Origin: Glaciecola sp964621345 | GTDB lineage: Bacteria > Pseudomonadota > Gammaproteobacteria > Enterobacterales > Alteromonadaceae | Assembly (NCBI GenBank): GCA_964621345.1 | Contig: CAZUON010000009.1 | Span: 1-64,000, forward strand | Reading direction: 5' to 3' | Length of the DNA: 64,000 nucleotides | Shown here: positions 43,575 through 51,579 of the stretch, piece by piece | Layout: every line of letters begins with the position of its first letter | Numbering within the stretch: the first letter of the stretch is position 1 | Notes under the pieces: generated by a model | What the model saw: only the letters and a program-made list of their open reading frames with translations | Database searches by the model: none | Told to the model about the DNA's origin: nothing | Position numbers and translations under genes: made by a program

Positions 43575-43619
43575 ATTTAAAACATTGAGTCGCTACTAAG
43601 AAAAAGTAAAGTCAATCCA

Positions 43620-44180
43620 CTACAACATTGATGCTAATTGCTTACCCATGTTATGTAGTTTTTTCACGGTTACTTCATCAGTAATTTCGCACTGCTCATT
43701 GACTAGGCTGCCAACTTTACCAATCGCGAGTTGGTCACCCAAAACATTTACACCAATATTGCTTAGCAATAAGCGCACTGGCACGAGCACTCTTATCCCA
43801 CCTAAAGCACCAGGAGAAGCCGCAATAAGGGCTGCGAACTTACCTTTGAACGCCTCAAGGGGTTTTTCACCCTCTTCTTTACGCGATGCCCAATCAATGG
43901 CATTTTTAAATAATGCGCTGTAACCACTGTTATATTCAGGGCTGGCAATCAAAAATGCATCATGGCTTTTCAGTAGTTCTTTAAAGGCCTTTGCTTTTTC
44001 AGGCATACCATGTGCCGCTTCTAAATCTTCTGTAAATATTGGCATGTCAGCATACTCTGACATGTCCACAACCGTGACCTCACACCCTGCTTGACTCGCG
44101 CCCTCTGCGGCTTTTTGTACCGCTGCAAAGTTGTAAGAGTGTTTTCGACCTGAGCCTGCAAAGGCTAATATTTTGCTCAT
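43620..44180 (-). CDS. NADPH-dependent FMN reductase / quinone reductase family protein
   Basis: This 186-residue flavodoxin-fold enzyme has the FMN phosphate loop AGSGRKHSYN at the N-terminus and the family motif ASPEYNSGYSALFKNAIDW. Relatives include chromate, azo-dye and quinone reductases (ChrR/YieF). The natural electron acceptor cannot be read from sequence. It stands alone between a convergent small gene and argS, with no operon partner visible. Confidence 0.87.
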   Translation of the reverse strand: MSKILAFAGSGRKHSYNFAAVQKAAEGASQAGCEVTVVDMSEYADMPIFTEDLEAAHGMPEKAKAFKELLKSHDAFLIASPEYNSGYSALFKNAIDWASRKEEGEKPLEAFKGKFAALIAASPGALGGIRVLVPVRLLLSNIGVNVLGDQLAIGKVGSLVNEQCEITDEVTVKKLHNMGKQLASML

Positions 44181-44274
44181 GAATAGCTATTCCCTATAAA
44201 AATCAAATCCATATTATTACGCCTGCTAGCGGCAGACGTTCACTTTATGTGTCATGTAACAGCGTTTCGCTGAC

Positions 44275-46014
44275 TTACATTTGCTCTAGGGTTTCAATTC
44301 CCAACATTTCAATACCCGCTTTTAGCGTATTTGCCGCTAATGCGCTTATACTTAATCGGCTATATTTAGTCGCCTCTGGCACGCCATCTTTAAGCATTGG
44401 GCTTGCCTCATAAAATTTCATAAACAAGCTAGCAAGTTCGTATAAATAGCTACACAACAAATGAGGACTTGCCTCCTGCGCTACCGCACGTAAGGTATCT
44501 TCGAATTGCAGAAGCTTCACTGCCAAAGCCTGTTCGCTGACATTTTCAATCATTACAGGCGCATTTTGTTCGCTCATGTTTACTTGTGCTTTTCTAAAAA
44601 TACTACGAATACGTGTATATGCATATTGCAAATAAGGGGCGGTATTCCCCTCAAAACTGAGCATGGTGTCCCAGTCAAAAATATAATCAGTAGTTCTACT
44701 TTTACTTAAATCAGCGTACTTAATGGCACCAATTCCAATTACTTTTGCAATTTCCTCGGCACTTTTTGAGGTGCTTGATGCAGCATTTTCAACACGCTCA
44801 GCCACAAGCTTTCCAGCGCGCTCAATGCCTTCATCCAGTAAATCACTTAACTTAATCGTACCACCGGTTCGTGTTTTAAAAGGTTTACCATCTTTGCCTA
44901 ACATCATTCCAAATGGGCAGTGCTGGTAATGATGCGCTTGTGGCATATAACCCGCTTTACGCGCCACTAATTCAGTCTGCTTAAAATGCAGAGCTTGGCG
45001 CGCATCGGTAAATATCATGGTGCGATCAGCTTTTAAATTGTCACAGCGATACCGAATAGCCGCTAAATCAGTAGTAGAATATAAATAGCCCCCACCCGAT
45101 TTTTGAATGATATAAGCCGCGGGTTTACCCTCTTTATCGGCCATTTCAGGCAAAAACACTACGCTGGCACCTTGGTCTTTCACGGCAATTTTACGTGCTA
45201 ACAAATCTTCTACTAATTCAGTTAACTGAGGGTTGTAGGCGCTCTCCCCCATAATATCAGTGCGCTCTAACGACACATTGAGCTTGGCATACACATCTTC
45301 ACTATGAGAAATAGAAATATCGATAAACTCCTCCCACAGTTTAAGGCAGTCAGCGTCACCACCTTGTAGTTTTACAACATACTCGCGCGCTCTATCGGCA
45401 AAACCCTCTTCTTGGTCAAAGCGGACTTTGGCTGCCCTATAAAAATCTTCTAAATCACTTAAGGCTTTACTCGCACCCGAGTCTTGCAACTGGTCTGATA
45501 AATGCGCGAGTAACATGCCAAACTGCGTACCCCAGTCTCCCATATGATTCTGACGAATAACCTTGTGTCCCAAAAATTCGAGCACCTTAACCACCGCGTC
45601 GCCAATAATTGTGCTACGCAAATGCCCCACGTGCATCTCTTTGGCTAGGTTGGGCGACGAATAATCAACCACCAAGGTTTGTGGCGTAACATCATTTATA
45701 TTAAATCGCGCGTGGTGCAGGGCCTCATTTACCTGAGTACTTAGCCATGTTGCAGACAAATGAATATTGATAAAACCAGGGCCTGCAATTTCGCATTTAT
45801 CGGCAATATCGCTAAGCTCTAACGCATTTAGGATATCTTGGGCAATATCTCTTGGCTTTTTCTTTAGTTGCTTTGCTAGCGCCATTGCACCATTAAATTG
45901 GTATTCACCAAATTCGGGGCGGGTACTTTTGCTAAGCGCAATCGCAGCATCTTGCACCCCTAAGGAGGCAAGCGCTTGAGTAAATCGTTCGGCTAAAATA
46001 GCTTGTATCAACAT
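44275..46014 (-). CDS. argS: Arginyl-tRNA synthetase
   Basis: This 579-residue class I synthetase has an N-terminal additional domain and the HIGH-type signature SPNLAKEMHVGHLRST. FKTRTGGTIKLSDLLDEG stands in the KMSK region, and a DALR anticodon-binding domain (APYLQYAYTRIRSIFRKA) lies near the C-terminus. Typical length and full integrity. It starts 12 bases after the prfC stop, so the two are probably co-transcribed. Confidence 0.97.
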   Translation of the reverse strand: MLIQAILAERFTQALASLGVQDAAIALSKSTRPEFGEYQFNGAMALAKQLKKKPRDIAQDILNALELSDIADKCEIAGPGFINIHLSATWLSTQVNEALHHARFNINDVTPQTLVVDYSSPNLAKEMHVGHLRSTIIGDAVVKVLEFLGHKVIRQNHMGDWGTQFGMLLAHLSDQLQDSGASKALSDLEDFYRAAKVRFDQEEGFADRAREYVVKLQGGDADCLKLWEEFIDISISHSEDVYAKLNVSLERTDIMGESAYNPQLTELVEDLLARKIAVKDQGASVVFLPEMADKEGKPAAYIIQKSGGGYLYSTTDLAAIRYRCDNLKADRTMIFTDARQALHFKQTELVARKAGYMPQAHHYQHCPFGMMLGKDGKPFKTRTGGTIKLSDLLDEGIERAGKLVAERVENAASSTSKSAEEIAKVIGIGAIKYADLSKSRTTDYIFDWDTMLSFEGNTAPYLQYAYTRIRSIFRKAQVNMSEQNAPVMIENVSEQALAVKLLQFEDTLRAVAQEASPHLLCSYLYELASLFMKFYEASPMLKDGVPEATKYSRLSISALAANTLKAGIEMLGIETLEQM

Positions 46015-46026
46015 GTAAATGTTCTC

Positions 46027-47613
46027 TTATTGTTCGCGCGTGGCGGCAAAAGTAATATCAGGGTAGCGTTCTTGAGATAGCGATAAATTGACCATGGTCG
46101 GAGCAATGTAGGTAAGATTGTCTGCCCCATCGTACGCTAGGTTCTGCTCTGCTTTGCGCTGAAACTCGTCTACTTTTTTAGCGTCACCGTAGACCCAACG
46201 TGCAGTTGCTACATGAATATGCTCATAAATGGCATCAACGTTATATTCGGCTTTTAAGCGAGCAACGACCACATCAAATTGTAGTACACCCACCGCGCCT
46301 ACAATTAAATCGTTATTAATAAGCGGTCTAAACACTTGTACCGCCCCCTCTTCAGATAACTGAATCAAGCCTTTAAGCAATTGCTTTTGCTTAAGTGGGT
46401 CTTTTAATCTGATGCGTTTAAATAGTTCAGGGGCAAAGTTGGGAATACCCGTAAAACGATAATCCTTGCCCATGGTAAAGGTATCGCCAATGCGCATAGA
46501 GCCATGGTTATGCAGGCCAATAATATCGCCGGCGTAGGCCTCTTCTAAAAGTGCTCTGTCACCGGCTAAAAACGTCAATGCATCAGAAATCCGCACATCT
46601 TTACCGATGCGCGTATGACGCATTTTCATTCCTTTTTGATACTTGCCTGAAACAATTCGGCAAAAGGCAATACGGTCGCGATGTTTAGGATCCATATTGG
46701 CTTGAATTTTAAATACAAAACCTGAAAACGCATTATCTTCAGAGTTTACATAGTTCTCAGCGTCGGTCATGCGCCCCTGGGGTTTTGGTGCCCACTCAAC
46801 TAAACCGTCTAGTACATGATCTACGCCAAAGTTACCCAAAGCCGTACCAAAGTATACTGGGGTAAGTTCGCCTTTCAAAAAGGCCTCTAAATCAAATTCG
46901 TGTGACGCGCCCTTAACCAATTCGAGCATTTCTCTGAGCTCATCAGCATACTCGCCTACCGCTTCGTCTAACTCAGGGTTATTCAGCCCTTTAATAATGC
47001 GTTTATCTTGAATAGTGTGCCCTAAGCCGCTTTGATATAAAACCGTTTCATCGCGCAAAAGATGGTATACACCTTTAAACTCTTTTCCCATGCCAATCGG
47101 CCAGGTGATGGGAGCACATTTTATTTTAAGGACATCTTCAACTTCATCTAACAAATCGATAGGGTCACGGGTATCGCGGTCGAGCTTATTCATAAAGGTC
47201 ACAATGGGCGTATCGCGCAGGCGCGTGACTTCCATCAGCTTTATGGTTCTATCCTCAACCCCTTTCGCCGCATCAATGACCATCAAACATGAATCTACCG
47301 CAGTGAGTGTGCGGTAAGTATCTTCAGAGAAATCTTCGTGTCCTGGAGTATCGAGTAAATTGACCAAATGCTCATTATAGGGAAACTGCATCACCGAGGT
47401 TGTAACTGAAATCCCGCGTTCTTTTTCCATCTCCATCCAATCGGACTTAGCGTGTTGACCCGATTTTTTCCCCTTTACCGTGCCCGCTACCTGTAGCGCA
47501 TTACCAAATAAAAGTACTTTTTCGGTGATTGTGGTTTTACCCGCATCGGGGTGAGAGATGATAGCGAAGGTTCTTCGCTTGTTAATTTCTTCAATAATAT
47601 TGGCAGCAGCCAT
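46027..47613 (-). CDS. prfC: Peptide chain release factor 3
   Basis: This 528-residue translational GTPase recycles RF1/RF2 after termination. G1 SHPDAGKTTITEK, G3 DTPGHEDFSEDTYR and G4 NKLDRD are intact, and the C-terminal domains are typical of RF3 rather than EF-G. GGGAAA lies ahead of the ATG, and a perfect 17-base hairpin sequence stands just upstream at 47630-47646. Confidence 0.97.
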   Translation of the reverse strand: MAAANIIEEINKRRTFAIISHPDAGKTTITEKVLLFGNALQVAGTVKGKKSGQHAKSDWMEMEKERGISVTTSVMQFPYNEHLVNLLDTPGHEDFSEDTYRTLTAVDSCLMVIDAAKGVEDRTIKLMEVTRLRDTPIVTFMNKLDRDTRDPIDLLDEVEDVLKIKCAPITWPIGMGKEFKGVYHLLRDETVLYQSGLGHTIQDKRIIKGLNNPELDEAVGEYADELREMLELVKGASHEFDLEAFLKGELTPVYFGTALGNFGVDHVLDGLVEWAPKPQGRMTDAENYVNSEDNAFSGFVFKIQANMDPKHRDRIAFCRIVSGKYQKGMKMRHTRIGKDVRISDALTFLAGDRALLEEAYAGDIIGLHNHGSMRIGDTFTMGKDYRFTGIPNFAPELFKRIRLKDPLKQKQLLKGLIQLSEEGAVQVFRPLINNDLIVGAVGVLQFDVVVARLKAEYNVDAIYEHIHVATARWVYGDAKKVDEFQRKAEQNLAYDGADNLTYIAPTMVNLSLSQERYPDITFAATREQ

Positions 47614-47629
47614 GGATAATTTCCCACTT

Positions 47630-47646
47630 CAACACACACTGTGTTG
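47630..47646. promoter_or_regulatory. Perfect dyad upstream of prfC
   Basis: CAACACA-CAC-TGTGTTG forms a seven-base-pair hairpin with a three-base loop, 17 to 33 bases before the prfC ATG, within the probable 5' leader or promoter. It could be an operator or an RNA hairpin; no known consensus is recognised. The remaining intergenic DNA up to 47862 shows nothing else clear. Confidence 0.35.
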
Positions 47647-47862
47647 ATTTTGTATGTGATTTTTTAAATTCTAAAAGCTCTGAGCACGTCTAACTAACGT
47701 CAGCGTTTTAAAAATGACGAGGCAGGGCTTGGGCGCGCGCAATTGTAACAAACCGCACCCCCGACTGAAAATGTTTTACGCTTTAGTGCACAAGTTTTGT
47801 AAAACGCGCTATTCTTGCCAGTAGACGTATTAATCATCTACGGACTTTCCTACCTTTAATTT

Positions 47863-48780
47863 ATGACCACAAGTATAGTCAGCACTAAGGTTTTACCCGG
47901 CATACTCATGGCCCTTGCCGGTACATTTATGTTCTCCATGAAGCCTATACTAATTAAACAGGCTTATGCACTAGGGCTTTCAAGTGAGCAAGTTATTACC
48001 TTACGTATGCTTTTTGCTATGCCTTTTTACGCGAGCGTATTGCTATTTTATTGGGTAAAGCACAACCATAAACGCAGTGCATACTTGCGACACATTTTAC
48101 CGGTGGCTGGTCTTGGCATATTGGGCTATTTTATTGCCAGTTATTTAGACCTGTTAGGCTTACAATACATTAGTGCTCAGTTGGAGCGCGTGGTGCTGTT
48201 TTGCTTTCCTACTATTGTGGTAGTGATGTCTTATGTGTTTTTTAAAACGAAGTTACCTAAAAACATTTGGTGGTTACTTGGGATGTCATATTGCGGGATT
48301 TTGTTAATCTTTGGGCATGACTTAAGCACACTAGGTGCTGAGGTAGCAACCGGCACTGCCTTGGTGTTTGCAAGCGCCTTAGCTTTTGCCATTTATGTAC
48401 TTTGGAGTAAGCCGATTATGAGCAAAATTGGTAGCCAAATGTTTACCAGCATTGCCATGATTTCGGCCAGCATCGCCATATGCATCTTCTTCTTTTCCAC
48501 AGAAGATGCAAACAGCTTATTGGTGTCTGCAGATGCCTACCTTTTAGTGGCAGGCATCGCCTTTTTCTGTACTGTTATTCCCTCTTTATTGGTAGCAGAG
48601 GCGATTCATACTATAGGTCCTGAACGTACAAGTATTGTGAGCACCAGTGGCCCGGCTATTACTTCAATATTTGCGGTACTTTGGCTAGGAGAGTTGTTTA
48701 CGATTTATCACGCATTGGGACTAACATTAATTATGCTTGCCGTTGGTTTGATGATGACGAAGAGCAAGGCGCCGGCTTAA
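47863..48780 (+). CDS. EamA/DMT-family transporter
   Basis: This 305-residue inner-membrane protein has ten predicted helices formed by two EamA repeats; the second ends GPAITSIFAVLWLGELFT, a family signature. The drug/metabolite transporter superfamily exports amino acids, nucleosides or other metabolites, and the substrate is not evident here. It is a lone gene convergent with rimI and only 9 bases from its end. Confidence 0.88.
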   Translation: MTTSIVSTKVLPGILMALAGTFMFSMKPILIKQAYALGLSSEQVITLRMLFAMPFYASVLLFYWVKHNHKRSAYLRHILPVAGLGILGYFIASYLDLLGLQYISAQLERVVLFCFPTIVVVMSYVFFKTKLPKNIWWLLGMSYCGILLIFGHDLSTLGAEVATGTALVFASALAFAIYVLWSKPIMSKIGSQMFTSIAMISASIAICIFFFSTEDANSLLVSADAYLLVAGIAFFCTVIPSLLVAEAIHTIGPERTSIVSTSGPAITSIFAVLWLGELFTIYHALGLTLIMLAVGLMMTKSKAPA

Positions 48781-48789
48781 GCAGTTAAA

Positions 48790-49239
48790 TCAATCTACTG
48801 TTAACTGAAAAATTAGTGCGTTCTCAGGTTCGCCATCTTCATCTTGATAATAATTTGTGCGAGTAGCGATGTGTCTAAAGTCATGTCGTTTATAAAGCGC
48901 AATAGCGGCAAAATTACTTTGCCTTACTTCTAAATGCACTCGCTTGATGCCTGCTTGGGTAAGTTTATCAATACCTGTTACTAGCAATTGTGTGGCTATT
49001 CCAGTGTGGCGGTAGTTTGGATTCACACAAATGTCTTCTATTTCAGCTTCATCTAACACATGGCTTAGCATCAAGTAACCTAACATTGTTTCGTCTGGCG
49101 TTTGCTGCAATGCAACTAAAGAAAAAGGCCTAAGAAGTGAGTCAGCAAATAGTTTTTCTGACCAAGCTTGGTTGCGGTGCTCGCAAAATAATTGGTATGC
49201 CTCAATCACATGCTTTGATTGAGCCTGCATGATGTTCAC
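48790..49239 (-). CDS. rimI: Ribosomal protein S18 alanine N-acetyltransferase RimI
   Basis: This 149-residue GNAT-fold enzyme acetylates the N-terminus of ribosomal protein S18 in the family. VNPNYRHTGIATQLL is the acetyl-CoA binding loop (V/I-x-x-x-x-R-x-x-G-I/L-A). HLEVRQSNFAAIALYKRHDF matches the RimI signature. The widest start is a GTG at 49239, one base after the holD stop; an ATG three codons later (49230) is an alternative. Pairing with holD is as in E. coli. Confidence 0.92.
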   Translation of the reverse strand: MNIMQAQSKHVIEAYQLFCEHRNQAWSEKLFADSLLRPFSLVALQQTPDETMLGYLMLSHVLDEAEIEDICVNPNYRHTGIATQLLVTGIDKLTQAGIKRVHLEVRQSNFAAIALYKRHDFRHIATRTNYYQDEDGEPENALIFQLTVD

Positions 49240-49240
49240 T

Positions 49241-49528
49241 TTAGAGCTCGACGTTGGCTTTTATGTGCTGCCATATTTCGCGTTTTAGCACGGCATCATC
49301 AATATCAAGAGTAAAAGGGAGTATCAGTTGTTTAGTGATAGGGTCGTAGCTAATGGGGGCGCTATCGCTAAATTGGCAATTATCTTCACTAAGATTTAAT
49401 AGATTTAAAAGGCTTGGAAACCAAGATTTTTTGAGGACTGCCGCTTTCTCGCTGTCTTTTTTGTAGGGCCGATAAACGTCAATACCCATGGCTTGTAAAC
49501 ACGAAATTTGCTGACTCGCAATACTCAT
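49241..49528 (-). CDS. holD: DNA polymerase III psi subunit, HolD-like
   Basis: This 95-residue protein is shorter than E. coli HolD (about 137). It has the N-terminal LQAMGIDVYRPY that resembles the HolD start (a chi-binding peptide with GI-x-x-W/Y) and the closing segment LKREIWQHIKANVEL. The main support is synteny: holD-rimI with one-base spacing. In the holoenzyme it links the clamp loader to chi and SSB. Weak primary conservation is normal for psi. Confidence 0.8.
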   Translation of the reverse strand: MSIASQQISCLQAMGIDVYRPYKKDSEKAAVLKKSWFPSLLNLLNLSEDNCQFSDSAPISYDPITKQLILPFTLDIDDAVLKREIWQHIKANVEL

Positions 49529-49571
49529 ATTATGGCCTGTAGGCTATTGCCCTTAAAAAGCTCTAAGAAAG

Positions 49572-49648
49572 TGGCAGGGGTGGAGGGACTCGAACCCCCA
49601 GCCATCGGTTTTGGAGACCGCTGTTCTACCAATTGGAACTACACCCCT
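49572..49648 (-). tRNA. tRNA-Trp (CCA)
   Basis: A full 77-base tRNA on the minus strand. Acceptor arms AGGGGTG/CACCCCT, the D-arm with TGGTAGAAC, the anticodon loop CTCCAAA with anticodon CCA, the T-arm GTTCGAGTC and an encoded 3' CCA are all present. It lies between the thiamine-kinase-like gene and holD. Confidence 0.96.
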
Positions 49649-49693
49649 AGGAATCACGTGCATTATAGCGAGCACCGTGAATAAATAAAGCAT

Positions 49694-50545
49694 TTATTTT
49701 TGTTTGTTTAACTGCCTATTTTGATGATATTCATTTGCCTGCCACCAAAGTTGATGGGTAAAGATCACCAATACCTGCAATGTTTTAGTGCGCTGCAGCA
49801 CTTCCTCTCGATGAAAGTCTGATAATTCGATATAGCGCATAATCAATAAATTCGCATCTTTTTGCGTAAACTGATTGGCCAAAATACAAGCAATCAAATC
49901 AAAAAAACGACAGCCCCGAGCGGCATATTCCCAATCGATGTATTTATTTTGACCAACAAGTACATGTTCAAGCTGCAAATCGTTATGACAAAGCACAAAA
50001 TCATCACCGTATCGGCGTTCATAATCGCGCCATATCTTGGTGTACTCTTGTAATTTTTTATACCATTTCTTTTGTGGGTCCTGCACATATTTTAGGTAGC
50101 GCTTCCAGTGCGCGACTAAATCTATGGTATCTGTCTCTACTGGGCACTCATGAATGTGGTGTAAGGCTTGAGCAAGCGTATTGATGCTAGTCTCGACATT
50201 AGCGAAAACACCACTCAACGCTTGTGTATTACTTAAAAAACTAGCACCCTCTTTATTGACGCTAAAGTCTAGCCATTGCTCAATATACACGTCTTGTTTG
50301 TCTGACAAATGAATAGGACTCGCGGCTATATTCACTTCAGCTAGCTTTTGCTGTAACGCAAATAAAGCATCGCGTTTCACGGGTAGCCAGCGATTGCCAA
50401 CAAAGTGTTTTACTAAGTATTTTTGCGCATCAATTTGCAGGCAATAATTGTGGTTAATGGTACCGCCTTGCAACCTATTGAGGTTCACCTGCTCGCCAGC
50501 ACCGAGTTGTTTAACACAATAATCTAAAAGGTGGTGAAACTGCAT
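49694..50545 (-). CDS. Thiamine-kinase-like phosphotransferase (APH/choline kinase fold)
   Basis: This 283-residue kinase-fold protein begins with a glycine loop LQGGTINHNYCLQ. The catalytic loop reads VLCHNDLQLEHVLV and the metal loop YIDWEYAARG. The order and the W-E-Y after the Asp resemble E. coli ThiK. The residue five after the catalytic Asp, normally a metal-binding Asn, is His here. As the last gene of a TPP-riboswitch operon with a thiamine transporter, it probably phosphorylates imported thiamine; this is inference. Confidence 0.8.
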   Translation of the reverse strand: MQFHHLLDYCVKQLGAGEQVNLNRLQGGTINHNYCLQIDAQKYLVKHFVGNRWLPVKRDALFALQQKLAEVNIAASPIHLSDKQDVYIEQWLDFSVNKEGASFLSNTQALSGVFANVETSINTLAQALHHIHECPVETDTIDLVAHWKRYLKYVQDPQKKWYKKLQEYTKIWRDYERRYGDDFVLCHNDLQLEHVLVGQNKYIDWEYAARGCRFFDLIACILANQFTQKDANLLIMRYIELSDFHREEVLQRTKTLQVLVIFTHQLWWQANEYHQNRQLNKQK

Positions 50546-50585
50546 TATCTACTATAACTCCGCCATTGCCCAATCACTAAAGGGC

Positions 50586-51212
50586 TTATGCCTGCCTTAA
50601 CTCTTCATCAAAATTTAAACTTTGTGACCAATTCACATACCCTCGCATGGCAATCACGATGTACACCGCCATTAACGCTACAGTTAAATATAGTCCGTTC
50701 GCGATAAACAAATACACACTTAAAAAGTTTATGACGCACCAATACATCCATGACTGCAAGTATTTTTTTACAGTTAAATAGGTCACGAGTAAGGAAAATA
50801 CTGTGATCCCCGCATCTAAATACAACAAATCATAGTTGAACCACTGCTGCGCAATACTCTTAGCTAAAAAGCTAAGCAATACCGTTAACACAATACCAGC
50901 GACTAGAATCCTAACATGCAAATTTAGCGGCATTTGTAGGCTCACAAAGCGCTCATCATTAGAGCGCCTCCAATGCAAAAAGCCGACTACTGCCATTATT
51001 AAGTAGTAGGCATTTAACATTAACTGAAAGAGCAAAGACACATCCCAAAACACAAACATAAAGAGCGTAGTAGACACAAAGGCCGCAGGCCAACAAAAGA
51101 TAGAACCTTCTGCTGCCAACCATACATAGGCCACCGACAGCACTACTGCGAATATCTCAAGCAGGCTTTGTTGTTGCCATTGAGCAATCACAATGGCAGA
51201 TATGTCTTCCAT
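50586..51212 (-). CDS. pnuT: PnuC-family vitamin transporter, probable thiamine transporter PnuT
   Basis: This 208-residue inner-membrane protein has about seven helices and the PnuC-family core (VAYVWLAAEGSIFCWPAAFV at the N-terminus, WMYWCVINFLSVYLFI near the C-terminus). PnuC proteins carry nicotinamide riboside, while the PnuT branch carries thiamine and is typically found under TPP riboswitches, as here. Its start overlaps the preceding gene's stop as TAATG. A kinase gene follows 40 bases downstream, which would trap the vitamin. Confidence 0.88.
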   Translation of the reverse strand: MEDISAIVIAQWQQQSLLEIFAVVLSVAYVWLAAEGSIFCWPAAFVSTTLFMFVFWDVSLLFQLMLNAYYLIMAVVGFLHWRRSNDERFVSLQMPLNLHVRILVAGIVLTVLLSFLAKSIAQQWFNYDLLYLDAGITVFSLLVTYLTVKKYLQSWMYWCVINFLSVYLFIANGLYLTVALMAVYIVIAMRGYVNWSQSLNFDEELRQA

Positions 51213-51466
51213 TAGCTAAGTTCCATGTTGGTCCCGTTTAAAAACTTACAAACGAAAATCGCTTGCCCGACTTCTTCGTGAGTCACTTGCATCTCTTTTT
51301 GTAGCACCGTCATCACAAAAGCATTGTCTCCGGCAATAACCGTACTGGTGTCAGATGTTTTCACATACAAGTCAGTATACTGATTTAATCGCATAATAAA
51401 GTCTTTAATTGGCCCTAAATATTCTTGATTGAGCGGGTAAAGTGATATTTCAACAACTAAACGCAT
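51212..51466 (-). CDS. YkoF-like thiamine/HMP-binding protein
   Basis: This 84-residue protein begins MRLVVEISLYPLNQEYLGP and contains IKDFIMRLNQYTDLYVKTS, resembling one ferredoxin-like repeat of the YkoF/MTH1187 thiamine-binding group. AAGGA lies seven bases before ATG 51466; the frame extends nine codons further but without support. It lies between the TonB receptor and PnuT in a riboswitch-controlled operon, so it may bind thiamine or its pyrimidine in the cytoplasm. No signal peptide is visible. Confidence 0.78.
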   Translation of the reverse strand: MRLVVEISLYPLNQEYLGPIKDFIMRLNQYTDLYVKTSDTSTVIAGDNAFVMTVLQKEMQVTHEEVGQAIFVCKFLNGTNMELS

Positions 51467-51579
51467 GAGCTTTTCCTTATATTTTGTATACACATAATTT
51501 GCTAATAAGCCTAATCAGAGATAAACAGGCTAGAGCCCTCTTCAGCCTGTTCCATCGTGCGGTTTAAGTGTTTAATTGC

